Positions 34,521 through 42,662 of a stretch of DNA of 64,000 nt are shown in pieces. The first letter of the stretch is position 1. Each line of letters begins with the position of its first letter. The notes beneath the pieces were generated by a model. The model worked only from the letters and a program-made list of their open reading frames with translations. It was not told the DNA's origin and did no database searches. Location: positions 186,001 through 250,000 of the forward strand of contig NZ_JAFIMU010000012.1 in assembly GCF_017302985.1 (NCBI RefSeq), given 5' to 3'. The DNA is from Corallococcus macrosporus (lineage in GTDB: Bacteria; Myxococcota; Myxococcia; Myxococcales; Myxococcaceae). The position numbers and the translations under genes were made by a program.

Positions 34521-34555
34521 AAGCCCGTACATCCGTACGGGCTTTCTCCATTTTT
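34521..34555 (+). terminator. Rho-independent terminator after sugar-porter gene
   Basis: A 10-bp perfect stem, AAGCCCGTAC and GTACGGGCTT, with loop ATCC, is followed by a T-rich tail ending in TTTTT. It starts 24 bp after the stop codon at 34494-34496. Confidence 0.9.
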
Positions 34556-34626
34556 ACGCATTGGCTGGGTGGAATAACACCTGATCCAATTGACACGTGG
34601 GGTCAGGGCCTTCCAGCATCTGCTTC

Positions 34627-36423
34627 ATGCTGAAACATTCCCCCGCTCGGACTCGACTCGCGAGCCTCGTGCTCGCTTCCTTCCTCCTCGCACTCACAGC
34701 CTGCCCCGGCGACGAAAACCCTGACGAAGACGGTGGGACGACCGTCACCGACGGTGGAAACACCGACGGTGGAAACACCGACGGCGGCGACACGCTGCCG
34801 GACGGCGGCTCGTATGATCCGGGCCCCCAGGTCTGTGGCGACGGCAAGCAGCAGAAGGGCGAGGCCTGTGACGACGGCAACAACGCGTCCGGTGACGGCT
34901 GTCGCGCCAACTGCCTGGAGGTGGAGTCCGGCTACGTCTGCCCGTTCCCGGGTGAGGCGTGCGTGAAGGCCGCGATGTGCGGCAACGGCCTCCTGGAGGC
35001 GAACGAGGTCTGCGACGACCGCAACGCGGAGTCCAACGACGGCTGCTCCGCGGACTGCAAGACCGTGGAGACGGGCTGGGCGTGCCCCCTGCAGGGCCAG
35101 CGCTGCAAGGCGGCCGCGTGCGGTGACAAGGTCATCGCCGGTGACGAGGAGTGCGAGGACGGCAACGCCGCCAAGGGCGACGGCTGCAGCGACATCTGCC
35201 GCCTGGAGCAGGGCTACAAGTGCGACGTCGTGGGCCAGGCGTGCACGAAGACGACCTGCGGCGACGGCAAGAAGGAAGGCACCGAGCAGTGCGACGACGG
35301 CAACCACGACATGGGCGACGGCTGCTCGCCGCTGTGCGTGCTGGAGCCCAAGTGCGTGAACGGCACCTGCGAAGCGCGCTGCGGCGACGGCGTCATCCTG
35401 CCGGGTGACAAGACCGAGGAGTGCGACGACGGCAACGTGCGCTCCAACGACGGCTGCTCGTCCACCTGCAAGCTGGAGGCGGGCTTCGCCTGCGTGCGCG
35501 TCACCGAGTCCCCGCCGGCCTCGGTGGAGATCCCCGTCGTGTACCGCGACTTCTGCGGCGTGAGCTCGGGCTGCGTGGCCCCCCTGGCCGCCCACCCGGA
35601 CTTCAATGACGCGAACGGCCCCGAGCTGGGCATCGTCGGCGCGAAGTACGGCCCGCTGGGCGCGGACGGCAAGCCCATCTACGCCAAGGGCAGCGGCTCC
35701 GCCGTCACCCACGGCAAGACGGCCTTCGACCAGTGGTACCGCGACACGCCGGGCGTCAACGTGACGGAGGTCGGCACGCTGAAGCTCGACAAGCAGGGCA
35801 ACGGCTCCTACCTGTTCAACGACCAGACCTTCTTCCCGCTCGACACCAGCGGCTGGGTGGGCCAGGGCAAGGAGAACCTGCTCAACGACAACAACAACAT
35901 CAAGCGCAACTTCAGCTTCACCAGCGAGACGCGCTACTGGTTCGAGTTCAAGGGCACCGAGGTCCTGACGTTCCTCGGTGACGACGACGTGTGGGTGTTC
36001 ATCAACCGCAAGCTCGCCCTGGACCTGGGCGGCGTGCACGGCGCGACGGAAGGCACCGTGTCCCTGGCGGACGCGCCCACGGTCGCCTCCCTGGGCCTGG
36101 TGAAGGGCAAGATCTACGAGGTCGTCGTGTTCCAGGCCGAGCGCCACACGTCGCAGTCCTCGTACAAGCTGACCCTGAACAACTTCGAAACGCAGCGCAC
36201 CGAGTGCAAGTCCACCTGCGGCAACGGCGTCATCGACCCGGGTGAGCAGTGCGACCAGGGCAACAACAACGGCCCGGGCTACGGCAAGTGCAGCCTGACC
36301 TGCATCTGGAACGCGCGCTGCGGCGACGGCATCCGCCAGGAGGATGACGGCGAGGACTGCGACGACGGCAACACCACCCCCCGCGACGGCTGCAGCGCCG
36401 TCTGCCGCGTCGAGATCGGCTGA
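34627..36423 (+). CDS. Fibro-slime domain lipoprotein with Myxococcus cysteine-rich repeats
   Basis: The 598-residue lipoprotein (lipobox LTAC, start MLKHSPARTRLASLVLASFL) has a Thr/Asp/Gly linker followed by five DUF4215/Myxococcus cysteine-rich repeats, each near CGDG...GEACDDGN...GDGC...C. A fibro-slime domain follows (about 300-515: VYRDFCGVSSGCV, HPDFNDANG, FLGDDDVWVFINRKLALDLGG). Two more Cys repeats close the protein. Such architecture suggests a surface adhesin or slime/matrix protein held by disulfides. No downstream partner is on this strand. The ATG was set at the start of the signal; an in-frame ATG lies ten codons upstream. Confidence 0.88.
   Translation: MLKHSPARTRLASLVLASFLLALTACPGDENPDEDGGTTVTDGGNTDGGNTDGGDTLPDGGSYDPGPQVCGDGKQQKGEACDDGNNASGDGCRANCLEVESGYVCPFPGEACVKAAMCGNGLLEANEVCDDRNAESNDGCSADCKTVETGWACPLQGQRCKAAACGDKVIAGDEECEDGNAAKGDGCSDICRLEQGYKCDVVGQACTKTTCGDGKKEGTEQCDDGNHDMGDGCSPLCVLEPKCVNGTCEARCGDGVILPGDKTEECDDGNVRSNDGCSSTCKLEAGFACVRVTESPPASVEIPVVYRDFCGVSSGCVAPLAAHPDFNDANGPELGIVGAKYGPLGADGKPIYAKGSGSAVTHGKTAFDQWYRDTPGVNVTEVGTLKLDKQGNGSYLFNDQTFFPLDTSGWVGQGKENLLNDNNNIKRNFSFTSETRYWFEFKGTEVLTFLGDDDVWVFINRKLALDLGGVHGATEGTVSLADAPTVASLGLVKGKIYEVVVFQAERHTSQSSYKLTLNNFETQRTECKSTCGNGVIDPGEQCDQGNNNGPGYGKCSLTCIWNARCGDGIRQEDDGEDCDDGNTTPRDGCSAVCRVEIG
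34748..34792 (+). repeat. 15-bp tandem repeat in the lipoprotein linker
   Basis: Two exact copies of CCGACGGTGGAAACA and a third degenerate copy encode the TDGGN-type linker of the fibro-slime lipoprotein. The unit is a multiple of 3, so copy number can change without a frameshift. Confidence 0.8.
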
Positions 36424-36472
36424 GGACGTCCGCCCCCGGTGCCCTCACGGGCCGGGGCCCTCCGTCCGGACC

Positions 36473-37378
36473 TCACAGGGTCCGGGCGAGCATGAACGCG
36501 GCGGCCAGGGACAGCGCCCCGGCCGCCGCGAAGTGCTTCCAGGCCTGGCGGGACAGCACCCCACCGGTGCCCGCGGCCCCCTCCCCCAGCACCACCAGCG
36601 CCGGACGCCCGCCGCGCCCGCGCAGCTCGTAGGTGCCGTCGCGGGAACCGCGCTTCAATTCCCCCACCACCAGGCACGCCTCGCCCGGGACGCCCACGCG
36701 CTCCCAGGACAGCGCCTGCGCGGGCTCCGCGCCCAGCAGCTCCGCCCGGGTGAGCGCGGGCGGCGCCTCGCACCGGCGCACCTCCACCGGGGCCAGCAGC
36801 GCGGACGGCGCGAAGCCCACCGCCGCCCGGGTGCGCTCGCCCTTCAGGAGCAGCACCGGCGAGTACGCGCGCTCGCGCGACAGGAGCGGCCCCTTGCGGC
36901 CATGGGCCCCCACCGCGTGCACGGCCGCGTCGTAGAAGGCGCACGGCACGCCGCCCGGCGACGTCAGCGTCTCCAGGGACTCCAGCCGGCCCCGGTACAC
37001 GCCGAAGCCCGGAGGCCGTCCCTCGCGCAGGGCCGCCACCGCTTCGTCCAGGGGCACGGGCGCGGCGCCGCGCAGCGCATCCGCCCGCAGGCGCACCCGG
37101 GCACCCCGCGCGGACACGCCCGCGGCCAGCACCAGCAGCACGGCGCCCAGCGCCTTCACCAGCACGTCCGGCGACACGGGCACCAGGGCCGTGCCGCGCA
37201 TCCAGGGAACGAAGAGCACCAGCCCCAGGGCCAGCGCCCCGAAGCCCGCGAGCAGCCAGCGGGGCCGCGAGCCCGCAGGCGTCCGTCCCAGGGTGAACGT
37301 CGCCCAGAGCAGCAGGGCCAGCCCCACGCCACAGAGCGGCAGCAGGAGCACGCGCCCCAGGTCCAGGTCCACGGCCAT
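36473..37378 (-). CDS. GIDE-like membrane protein
   Basis: The 301-residue protein has about three N-terminal membrane segments, a soluble domain and one C-terminal membrane helix (AAGALSLAAAFMLARTL). The soluble part includes GFGVYRGRLESLETLTSPGGVPCAFYDAAVHAV, a pattern seen in bacterial GIDE/MUL1-like proteins, with later strands around GEACLVVGELKRG. No RING finger is present, so a ligase role is not expected. Its start is an ATG at 37378, and it follows the kinase gene on the same strand after about 110 bp. The function is unknown. Confidence 0.6.
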   Translation of the reverse strand: MAVDLDLGRVLLLPLCGVGLALLLWATFTLGRTPAGSRPRWLLAGFGALALGLVLFVPWMRGTALVPVSPDVLVKALGAVLLVLAAGVSARGARVRLRADALRGAAPVPLDEAVAALREGRPPGFGVYRGRLESLETLTSPGGVPCAFYDAAVHAVGAHGRKGPLLSRERAYSPVLLLKGERTRAAVGFAPSALLAPVEVRRCEAPPALTRAELLGAEPAQALSWERVGVPGEACLVVGELKRGSRDGTYELRGRGGRPALVVLGEGAAGTGGVLSRQAWKHFAAAGALSLAAAFMLARTL

Positions 37379-37487
37379 GCCCCACCCCCGCCCGCGTGCC
37401 GGAAGCGGCCCCGCGACGCACGGAGCCCGGCGGGAGCAAGGTGGGAACGGGCGGGCGGAGCGGCAAGCCCCGTCCGCGAGCGGCGGC

Positions 37488-39839
37488 CTACTCGCCGGTG
37501 GCGACGCGGCGCACGGGGCGCTCCTGCAGCGGCCCCACGACCTTCAGGTCGTCGAAGGTGCACTGGAGGTTGCGGCAGCCCAGGGCCAGCTTGCCCACGC
37601 GGCCCTCGAAGCCCGGCAGCACCTTGGAGGCGAAGAGCCGCTTGTTGAGGAACGCGTCCACCCGCACGCCGCTCTTCTGCCGCTTGAGCTGGAGCTTCAC
37701 CAGGAACGGGCCCTGCTTGGGCACCGGCATCTCGTCCTGGACGAGGTTCTTGGTGTCCTCCGCGCTGTTGCCCACCACCTCGTGCCCGTCCTCCGGGGAG
37801 AAGTAGCGCCACGACAGGCGCATGCCCGCGTCCGGGATGGCGAAGACGGACACCTGCACGTCGCGGATGCGGAACGCCAGCTCGCTGAAGTGCTGCCCGT
37901 CCTCCTCGACGGACCACTCCTTGCCCAGCGGCTTCACGTCCATCAGCACTTCCGCCGTGAAGTCGTCGCTCGTGAAGTAGCGGTGCGCCAGGTACGCGCG
38001 CGGCACCAGCTTGCCGTCCGCCTCACGGCCGGCCTGCACGACCCGCAGCTCGCCCTGGTCCATGGTCCAGGTGCCGCTGTGGACGTTGAGCTCCTCCTCG
38101 CCAGGCTCGAAGCCCAGCTCCAGGGTGCTGTCGTCGGAGCCGGCCGTGGGGGGCGTGAGCTTCAGTCCGGCGAACACCTCCCCTTCCGTGTTGGCCGGGA
38201 AGTGCAGCACGGGGGGCGGCGCTTCCCGCGGGACGCCGGTCAGCCCCGCCAGGCCCCCGACGCCCACGAAGGCGCGCACCGCGAAGCCCAGCACGGCCAG
38301 GCCGCCCACGATGGACAGGCCGGTGCGCACGCGGCCCCAGCCCGCGTGAAGCGCCTCCAGCACGGCGGTCTCCGGGCCCGTGATGGCCTTCATGGACGCC
38401 ACGTGCGAGGGCTGCGCGCGCGCCAGCGCCGACGCGGGCGCCACGTGCGGCGACGACGACGAGGCCGCCACCAGCGCCTCCAGCGCCTCGCACACCTCCG
38501 AGGCGGTGGCGTAGCGGGCCTCGCGGTCCGTCTCCAGCAGCTTCTCCACCACCGGATCCACGCGCGGGTCCAGGCCGCGCACGCGCTCCGACGGCAGCTT
38601 GAAGCGGCCCACGGGCAGCTCTCCCGTGAGCGCCTCGTACATCATCACGCCCAGGGAGAAGAGGTCCGCCCGGCCGTCCACGTTCTTCGCGTCCCGGCGC
38701 TGCTCCGGGGCCATGTAGTTGAGCGTGCCCATGGCCACCGCCGTCGCGGTGAGCTGCTTCTCCGAGTTCGGCTCGTGGATGCCCGCCAGGCCGAAGTCCG
38801 CCACCTTCGCGTGCATCCGCCCGTCCAGCAGGATGTTCTCCGGCTTCAGGTCGCGGTGGATGATGCTCTTCGCGTGCGCGCACTCCACGGCGCGCGCCAC
38901 CTGGAGCAGCACCTTCAGGGCCTGCGCGGGGGAGAGGCCCTCCCGGCCGCTCAGCGCGTGGCGCAGCGACTGGCCCTCCACGTACTCCATGACGAAGTAG
39001 TAGTGCTCGCCCTGCACGCCCCGGTCGATGATCTGCACGATGTTCGGGTGGCTCAGGGCCGCCAGCGCGGTCGCCTCCTTGTCGAAGCGCGACACGAACT
39101 CCTCGTCCTTCGCCAACCGGGGCGGCAGCACCTTCACCGCCACCGTGCGGCCCAGGGACTGCTGGCGCGCGAGCCACACCTCGCCCATGCCGCCGCGCCC
39201 CAGCACCTCCAGGAGCTCCAGGCCCGGCAGCTGGGGCTTCGCGCCCGTCAGCACCGTCTCCGCGTGCTCGATGGCGCGCAGGCCCGTGTCCATCACCCGG
39301 GGGGCCTTCACCCCCGGCGTCGCCGCGCGCACCAGCGTGGCCTCCACCCCGTCCGGGGCCAGCGCCTGCGCGCCTGGATCCGCCGTGGGCACCGCCACTC
39401 CGGACACAGGCGCGTTGCGGCCCTCCACGGCGGCCGGAACGACCGCCACGGGAACCTCGCCCTCGTCCGCCTTCCCCACGCCATCCGGTCGCGGGACGTT
39501 CATGTCGCTGCCCCCTGGGACGGAGCCGGCCCTCATCTCCTGTCCCACCGCGTCCTCCCCGTCCGCTCCAACACCGCGAGCGGCGGAAGGTGACGCCGAT
39601 TCTGGCGGATTCTCCGCCGCGCGCGGGACGAACGTCACCGCGACGCCTGCTTCGTCGTTGGCCTTCACGGCCGGACGGACGCCCGACGGCTCGGCCGTAT
39701 TCGGGCGGTGGATGCCGGACACGTCCGCGCGCCGCACCTCGAACCGGATGCCGCAGCGGCACGTGACCTTCTGGCCGCTCACGTACACCCGGGTGTCGTG
39801 CACCGTGCCGCAGTTGGGGCACGACTGGGTCGTCGTCAT
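37488..39839 (-). CDS. Membrane Ser/Thr protein kinase with zinc-ribbon-like N-terminus
   Basis: The 783-residue protein starts with a Cys pair pattern CPNCG...CRCG (7-29), like a small zinc ribbon. The Hanks-type kinase domain follows (about 205-455): GRGGMGEV loop, Lys236, HRDLKPEN (328-335), DFG (348-350) and APE (377-379), so it should be active. A single membrane helix (about 506-529) leads to an external domain that looks like a beta-sandwich of the LamG/DUF1080 type. The gene lies 17 bp after an FHA-GAF-cyclase gene on the same strand; FHA domains bind phospho-Thr, so the two are likely partners. Confidence 0.9.
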   Translation of the reverse strand: MTTTQSCPNCGTVHDTRVYVSGQKVTCRCGIRFEVRRADVSGIHRPNTAEPSGVRPAVKANDEAGVAVTFVPRAAENPPESASPSAARGVGADGEDAVGQEMRAGSVPGGSDMNVPRPDGVGKADEGEVPVAVVPAAVEGRNAPVSGVAVPTADPGAQALAPDGVEATLVRAATPGVKAPRVMDTGLRAIEHAETVLTGAKPQLPGLELLEVLGRGGMGEVWLARQQSLGRTVAVKVLPPRLAKDEEFVSRFDKEATALAALSHPNIVQIIDRGVQGEHYYFVMEYVEGQSLRHALSGREGLSPAQALKVLLQVARAVECAHAKSIIHRDLKPENILLDGRMHAKVADFGLAGIHEPNSEKQLTATAVAMGTLNYMAPEQRRDAKNVDGRADLFSLGVMMYEALTGELPVGRFKLPSERVRGLDPRVDPVVEKLLETDREARYATASEVCEALEALVAASSSSPHVAPASALARAQPSHVASMKAITGPETAVLEALHAGWGRVRTGLSIVGGLAVLGFAVRAFVGVGGLAGLTGVPREAPPPVLHFPANTEGEVFAGLKLTPPTAGSDDSTLELGFEPGEEELNVHSGTWTMDQGELRVVQAGREADGKLVPRAYLAHRYFTSDDFTAEVLMDVKPLGKEWSVEEDGQHFSELAFRIRDVQVSVFAIPDAGMRLSWRYFSPEDGHEVVGNSAEDTKNLVQDEMPVPKQGPFLVKLQLKRQKSGVRVDAFLNKRLFASKVLPGFEGRVGKLALGCRNLQCTFDDLKVVGPLQERPVRRVATGE

Positions 39840-39856
39840 GGACGAGGAGCGCACCG

Positions 39857-41527
39857 TCAGCGCACCTTGCGGGAGGTGGAGGTGGTCAGCTCCGCGCCGT
39901 GCACGCGGAAGGTCTGCACGCCCTTCTCCTTGCCCTTCACCTGGAGCACCGGCAGCTCCTCCACGTCGAAGCCGGGCCCGGACTTGCGCACCGTGGCCTC
40001 CGACGCGAGCACCTCGCCGCTCCGGGCGATGCCGCACAGCCGCGACGCGGTGTTCACGGTGTCACCGATGGCGGTGAACTCGTGCCGCTCCGCGCTGCCC
40101 ATGTAGCCCACGACGGCCTGGCCGGTGTTGACGCCGATGCCCACTTCAATGGGCTTCTTGCCGTCCAGCACGCGCTGCCGGTTGAGCTCCGTGACGGCGT
40201 CCTGCATCTCCAGCGCGGCCCTCAGGGCCCGGGCCGGATCATCCGGGTGCGACGACGGCGGACCCCACACCGCCATCACGCAGTCCCCGATGAACTTGTC
40301 CAGGTTGCCCTCGTAGCGGAACACCACGTCCGCCATGGCGGTGAAGAAGCTGTTGAGCATCGACACCACCTCCTGCGGCGAGTCGCTCTCCGCCAGGGTG
40401 GTGAAGCCACGGATGTCCGCGAACAGGCAGCTCACCTCCGCGAGCCGGCTCTGGCGCAGGTCCTCCGTGCCGCCGTTGATCACCGCGTCCGCCACCGCCT
40501 TGGACAGGAAGCGCGACAGCTCCGCGCGCGTCACCGCCTCGTTGCGGATCTGCTCCGCCAGCGCCGCGTTCTCCAGCGCGATGCCCGCCTGCGCCGCGAT
40601 GCCGGAGAGGATGGTCAGGTCCTTCTCCGAGAAGGCGTTGATCTGCTGGCGGCTGTCCAGGAACAGCACCGCCATGATGTCGCCGTTCACCAGCAGCGGC
40701 ACCGCCATGGCGGAGCGGATGCCTTGCGCCACGATGCTCTCCGCGGCGGAGAAGCGCTCGTCGATGATGGCGTCCGCCGTGAGCACCGCCTTGCCCGTCT
40801 CCACCACGCGCTTGAGCACGGTGTCCGACAGCATGACGTTCACCTGCTTGCCCTGCCGGTGGTGCACCGCGGCCGGGATGAACTCCCCCTCCGGGCCCAC
40901 CTTCAGGATGACGCCGTGGTCGGCCGCGAGCAGCTCGAAGGCGACCTTGAGGATCTGCTCGAACAGGTCGTCCTGGTTGCCCTTGAGGCTCACCTGCCGG
41001 TGGAACTCGTGGGCGATTCGCAGCTTCTCGTAGTCCCGGCGCAGCGCGGCGGTGTCCGTCACCTGCTCCGCGGGGCGGAAGTTCTGCGGCACCTGGTCCA
41101 TCTGCGCCAGGAAGGCCGGCATGGACACGGCGTTGGCCACCACCGTCACGCCCGGCAGCGTCGGCGGGTTGGGCCCGCCGGGCGCCGCCTCTCCGCTGTG
41201 GAAGACGAGCCGGGAGGACCCCAGGGCGATCTCATCCCCGTCCTTGAGGCGCATCTCCCCCGTCACCCGGCGCCCGTTGACGAAGGTGCCGTTGGACGAG
41301 TTCAGGTCGCGCAGCACGAAGTCGCGCCCCACCTTCTCGATGGTGGCGTGCTCCTTGGAGACCTCCCGGTCCACCAGCCGCAGCGTGTTGGACGGGTGGC
41401 GGCCGAGCGACGTCGTCGGACCCAGGGGAAACTCCCCCAGCGTCCCGTCCGCGAACCGCCCCGTCAGGTGCGGCCCGCGCGGGTGCGACCCGGACCTGGG
41501 CGGGAATGGGGCGGGTGCCTGGTTCAC
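39857..41527 (-). CDS. FHA-GAF class III adenylate/guanylate cyclase
   Basis: The product is 556 residues. It has an FHA domain (about 25-110, SLGRHPSNTLRL, SKEHATIEK, NSSNGTFVNG), a linker, a GAF domain (about 165-325, with HRQGKQVNVML and VPLLVNGDIMAVLFLDSR), and a class III cyclase domain (about 350-535). Catalytic residues are in place: metal Asp in FADIRGF, Lys and Asp in DKFIGDCVMAVWG, and the TAIGDTVNTASRL segment with Asn and Arg. It would make cAMP or cGMP under control of a phosphorylated partner through FHA and of a ligand through GAF. The start is a GTG with GAGG upstream. Confidence 0.9.
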   Translation of the reverse strand: MNQAPAPFPPRSGSHPRGPHLTGRFADGTLGEFPLGPTTSLGRHPSNTLRLVDREVSKEHATIEKVGRDFVLRDLNSSNGTFVNGRRVTGEMRLKDGDEIALGSSRLVFHSGEAAPGGPNPPTLPGVTVVANAVSMPAFLAQMDQVPQNFRPAEQVTDTAALRRDYEKLRIAHEFHRQVSLKGNQDDLFEQILKVAFELLAADHGVILKVGPEGEFIPAAVHHRQGKQVNVMLSDTVLKRVVETGKAVLTADAIIDERFSAAESIVAQGIRSAMAVPLLVNGDIMAVLFLDSRQQINAFSEKDLTILSGIAAQAGIALENAALAEQIRNEAVTRAELSRFLSKAVADAVINGGTEDLRQSRLAEVSCLFADIRGFTTLAESDSPQEVVSMLNSFFTAMADVVFRYEGNLDKFIGDCVMAVWGPPSSHPDDPARALRAALEMQDAVTELNRQRVLDGKKPIEVGIGVNTGQAVVGYMGSAERHEFTAIGDTVNTASRLCGIARSGEVLASEATVRKSGPGFDVEELPVLQVKGKEKGVQTFRVHGAELTTSTSRKVR

Positions 41528-41654
41528 GCGCGAATCCTCACCGGCCCGGACACTACCAGAGCCTTCCGCCCCAAAGGAACGCTCGCGACGCCGCCCCCCG
41601 GACGGGCCGCCGCCGCCCTGCACGGCCGGTCAGTCCTCGCTCCCACCCGGCCGC

Positions 41655-42590
41655 TCATGTGGACGGCGGGGCCAGCGTCCCCGGGGCCGCCGGGTCCGCT
41701 GACGCGGGCGGACGTCGCTCCGGGGCGCGGAAGCCCAGGCCAATGGACGGCAGGAAGGTCATCCCGCCCACGTCCCGCTTCTGCCCGAAGATGACGGGGC
41801 TGGAGAAGACGTAGCCCCCGGTGAGCTCCGCGTAGAAGTGCACGTACTTGTAGCCCAGGGCGAAGCCCACCGTGGTGCCCACGAAGTGGCTGTTCACCGT
41901 GGAGGGCAGGCTCACGTCGAAGCCCGTCACCGGCTTGCCCTGCTGGGAGAAGTCCACCAGCCGGGCGTCCAGGCTGGTGTGGCTGAAGACGTACTTGGGG
42001 GCGCCGTAGAGCTTGAACACGTCTCCGTACTCGGCGCTCAGGTAGAGCGGCACCTCCACGTCGGTCCGGCTGAAGTCCCCCAGCTGGACCACCTCCAGGA
42101 CGTCCATCACCGCCCCGGAGAACAGGTACTTGGACACCCCCAGCCCCACCGCCAGGTCATAGGAGCGGCGCGGGCCGGGACCGCCGTGCGCCAGCCGCAC
42201 CTTGCCGTCGAAGCGCAGCGCGTTGCCGTTGTAGCGCCCGCCCACGTCGAAGCCGTCCAGGAGCCCCACCCGCACCATCAGCTCCGGGTTGACCCCTGGC
42301 GGGGCCACCGCCAGCGCCAGGCCCGCCGTGATCAGCCGCTGCTGGTCCTCCTCCGTGAGGGTGTAGGGCTCGTCGTTTTCAATGGCGCGCTTCGCCGCCT
42401 TCCCCTGGTCGATGCCCACGTCCACCACCGACCCCAGCGTCCCCACGGGGACGAACACGCCCATGCTGCCTGTCACCTGGACCTGCCCGGGCGACAGCGT
42501 CTTCGCCGTCTGCATGGTGGAAAGCGGGGTCGCGCACCCCACGGCGAGGCCAGCGAGCCCCAGCAGGAGCAGGACGGGAAGGTTTCTCAT
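41655..42590 (-). CDS. Outer-membrane-type lipoprotein, beta-rich
   Basis: The 311-residue product has a lipoprotein signal (MRNLPVLLLLGLAGLAVGC). The mature chain has many alternating strands with Gly/aromatic residues (SYDLAVGLGVSKYLF, KLYGAPKYVFSHTS, GFALGYKYVHFYAELTGGYVFSSPVI) and ends GGMTFLPSIGLGFRAPE, which together suggest an outer-membrane barrel or barrel-like protein. A helical insert (DQGKAAKRAIENDEPYTLTE) lies near the N-terminus. I do not recognise a named family. It lies 127 bp upstream of the cyclase gene on the same strand and has no clear Shine-Dalgarno. Confidence 0.7.
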   Translation of the reverse strand: MRNLPVLLLLGLAGLAVGCATPLSTMQTAKTLSPGQVQVTGSMGVFVPVGTLGSVVDVGIDQGKAAKRAIENDEPYTLTEEDQQRLITAGLALAVAPPGVNPELMVRVGLLDGFDVGGRYNGNALRFDGKVRLAHGGPGPRRSYDLAVGLGVSKYLFSGAVMDVLEVVQLGDFSRTDVEVPLYLSAEYGDVFKLYGAPKYVFSHTSLDARLVDFSQQGKPVTGFDVSLPSTVNSHFVGTTVGFALGYKYVHFYAELTGGYVFSSPVIFGQKRDVGGMTFLPSIGLGFRAPERRPPASADPAAPGTLAPPST

Positions 42591-42662
42591 GGGGTTGCAG
42601 GTTAAGCCCATTTCAGGCGCGAACGCTTCTATCCGCGCGTCCACGCTGGTAAGGGGGCTGTC

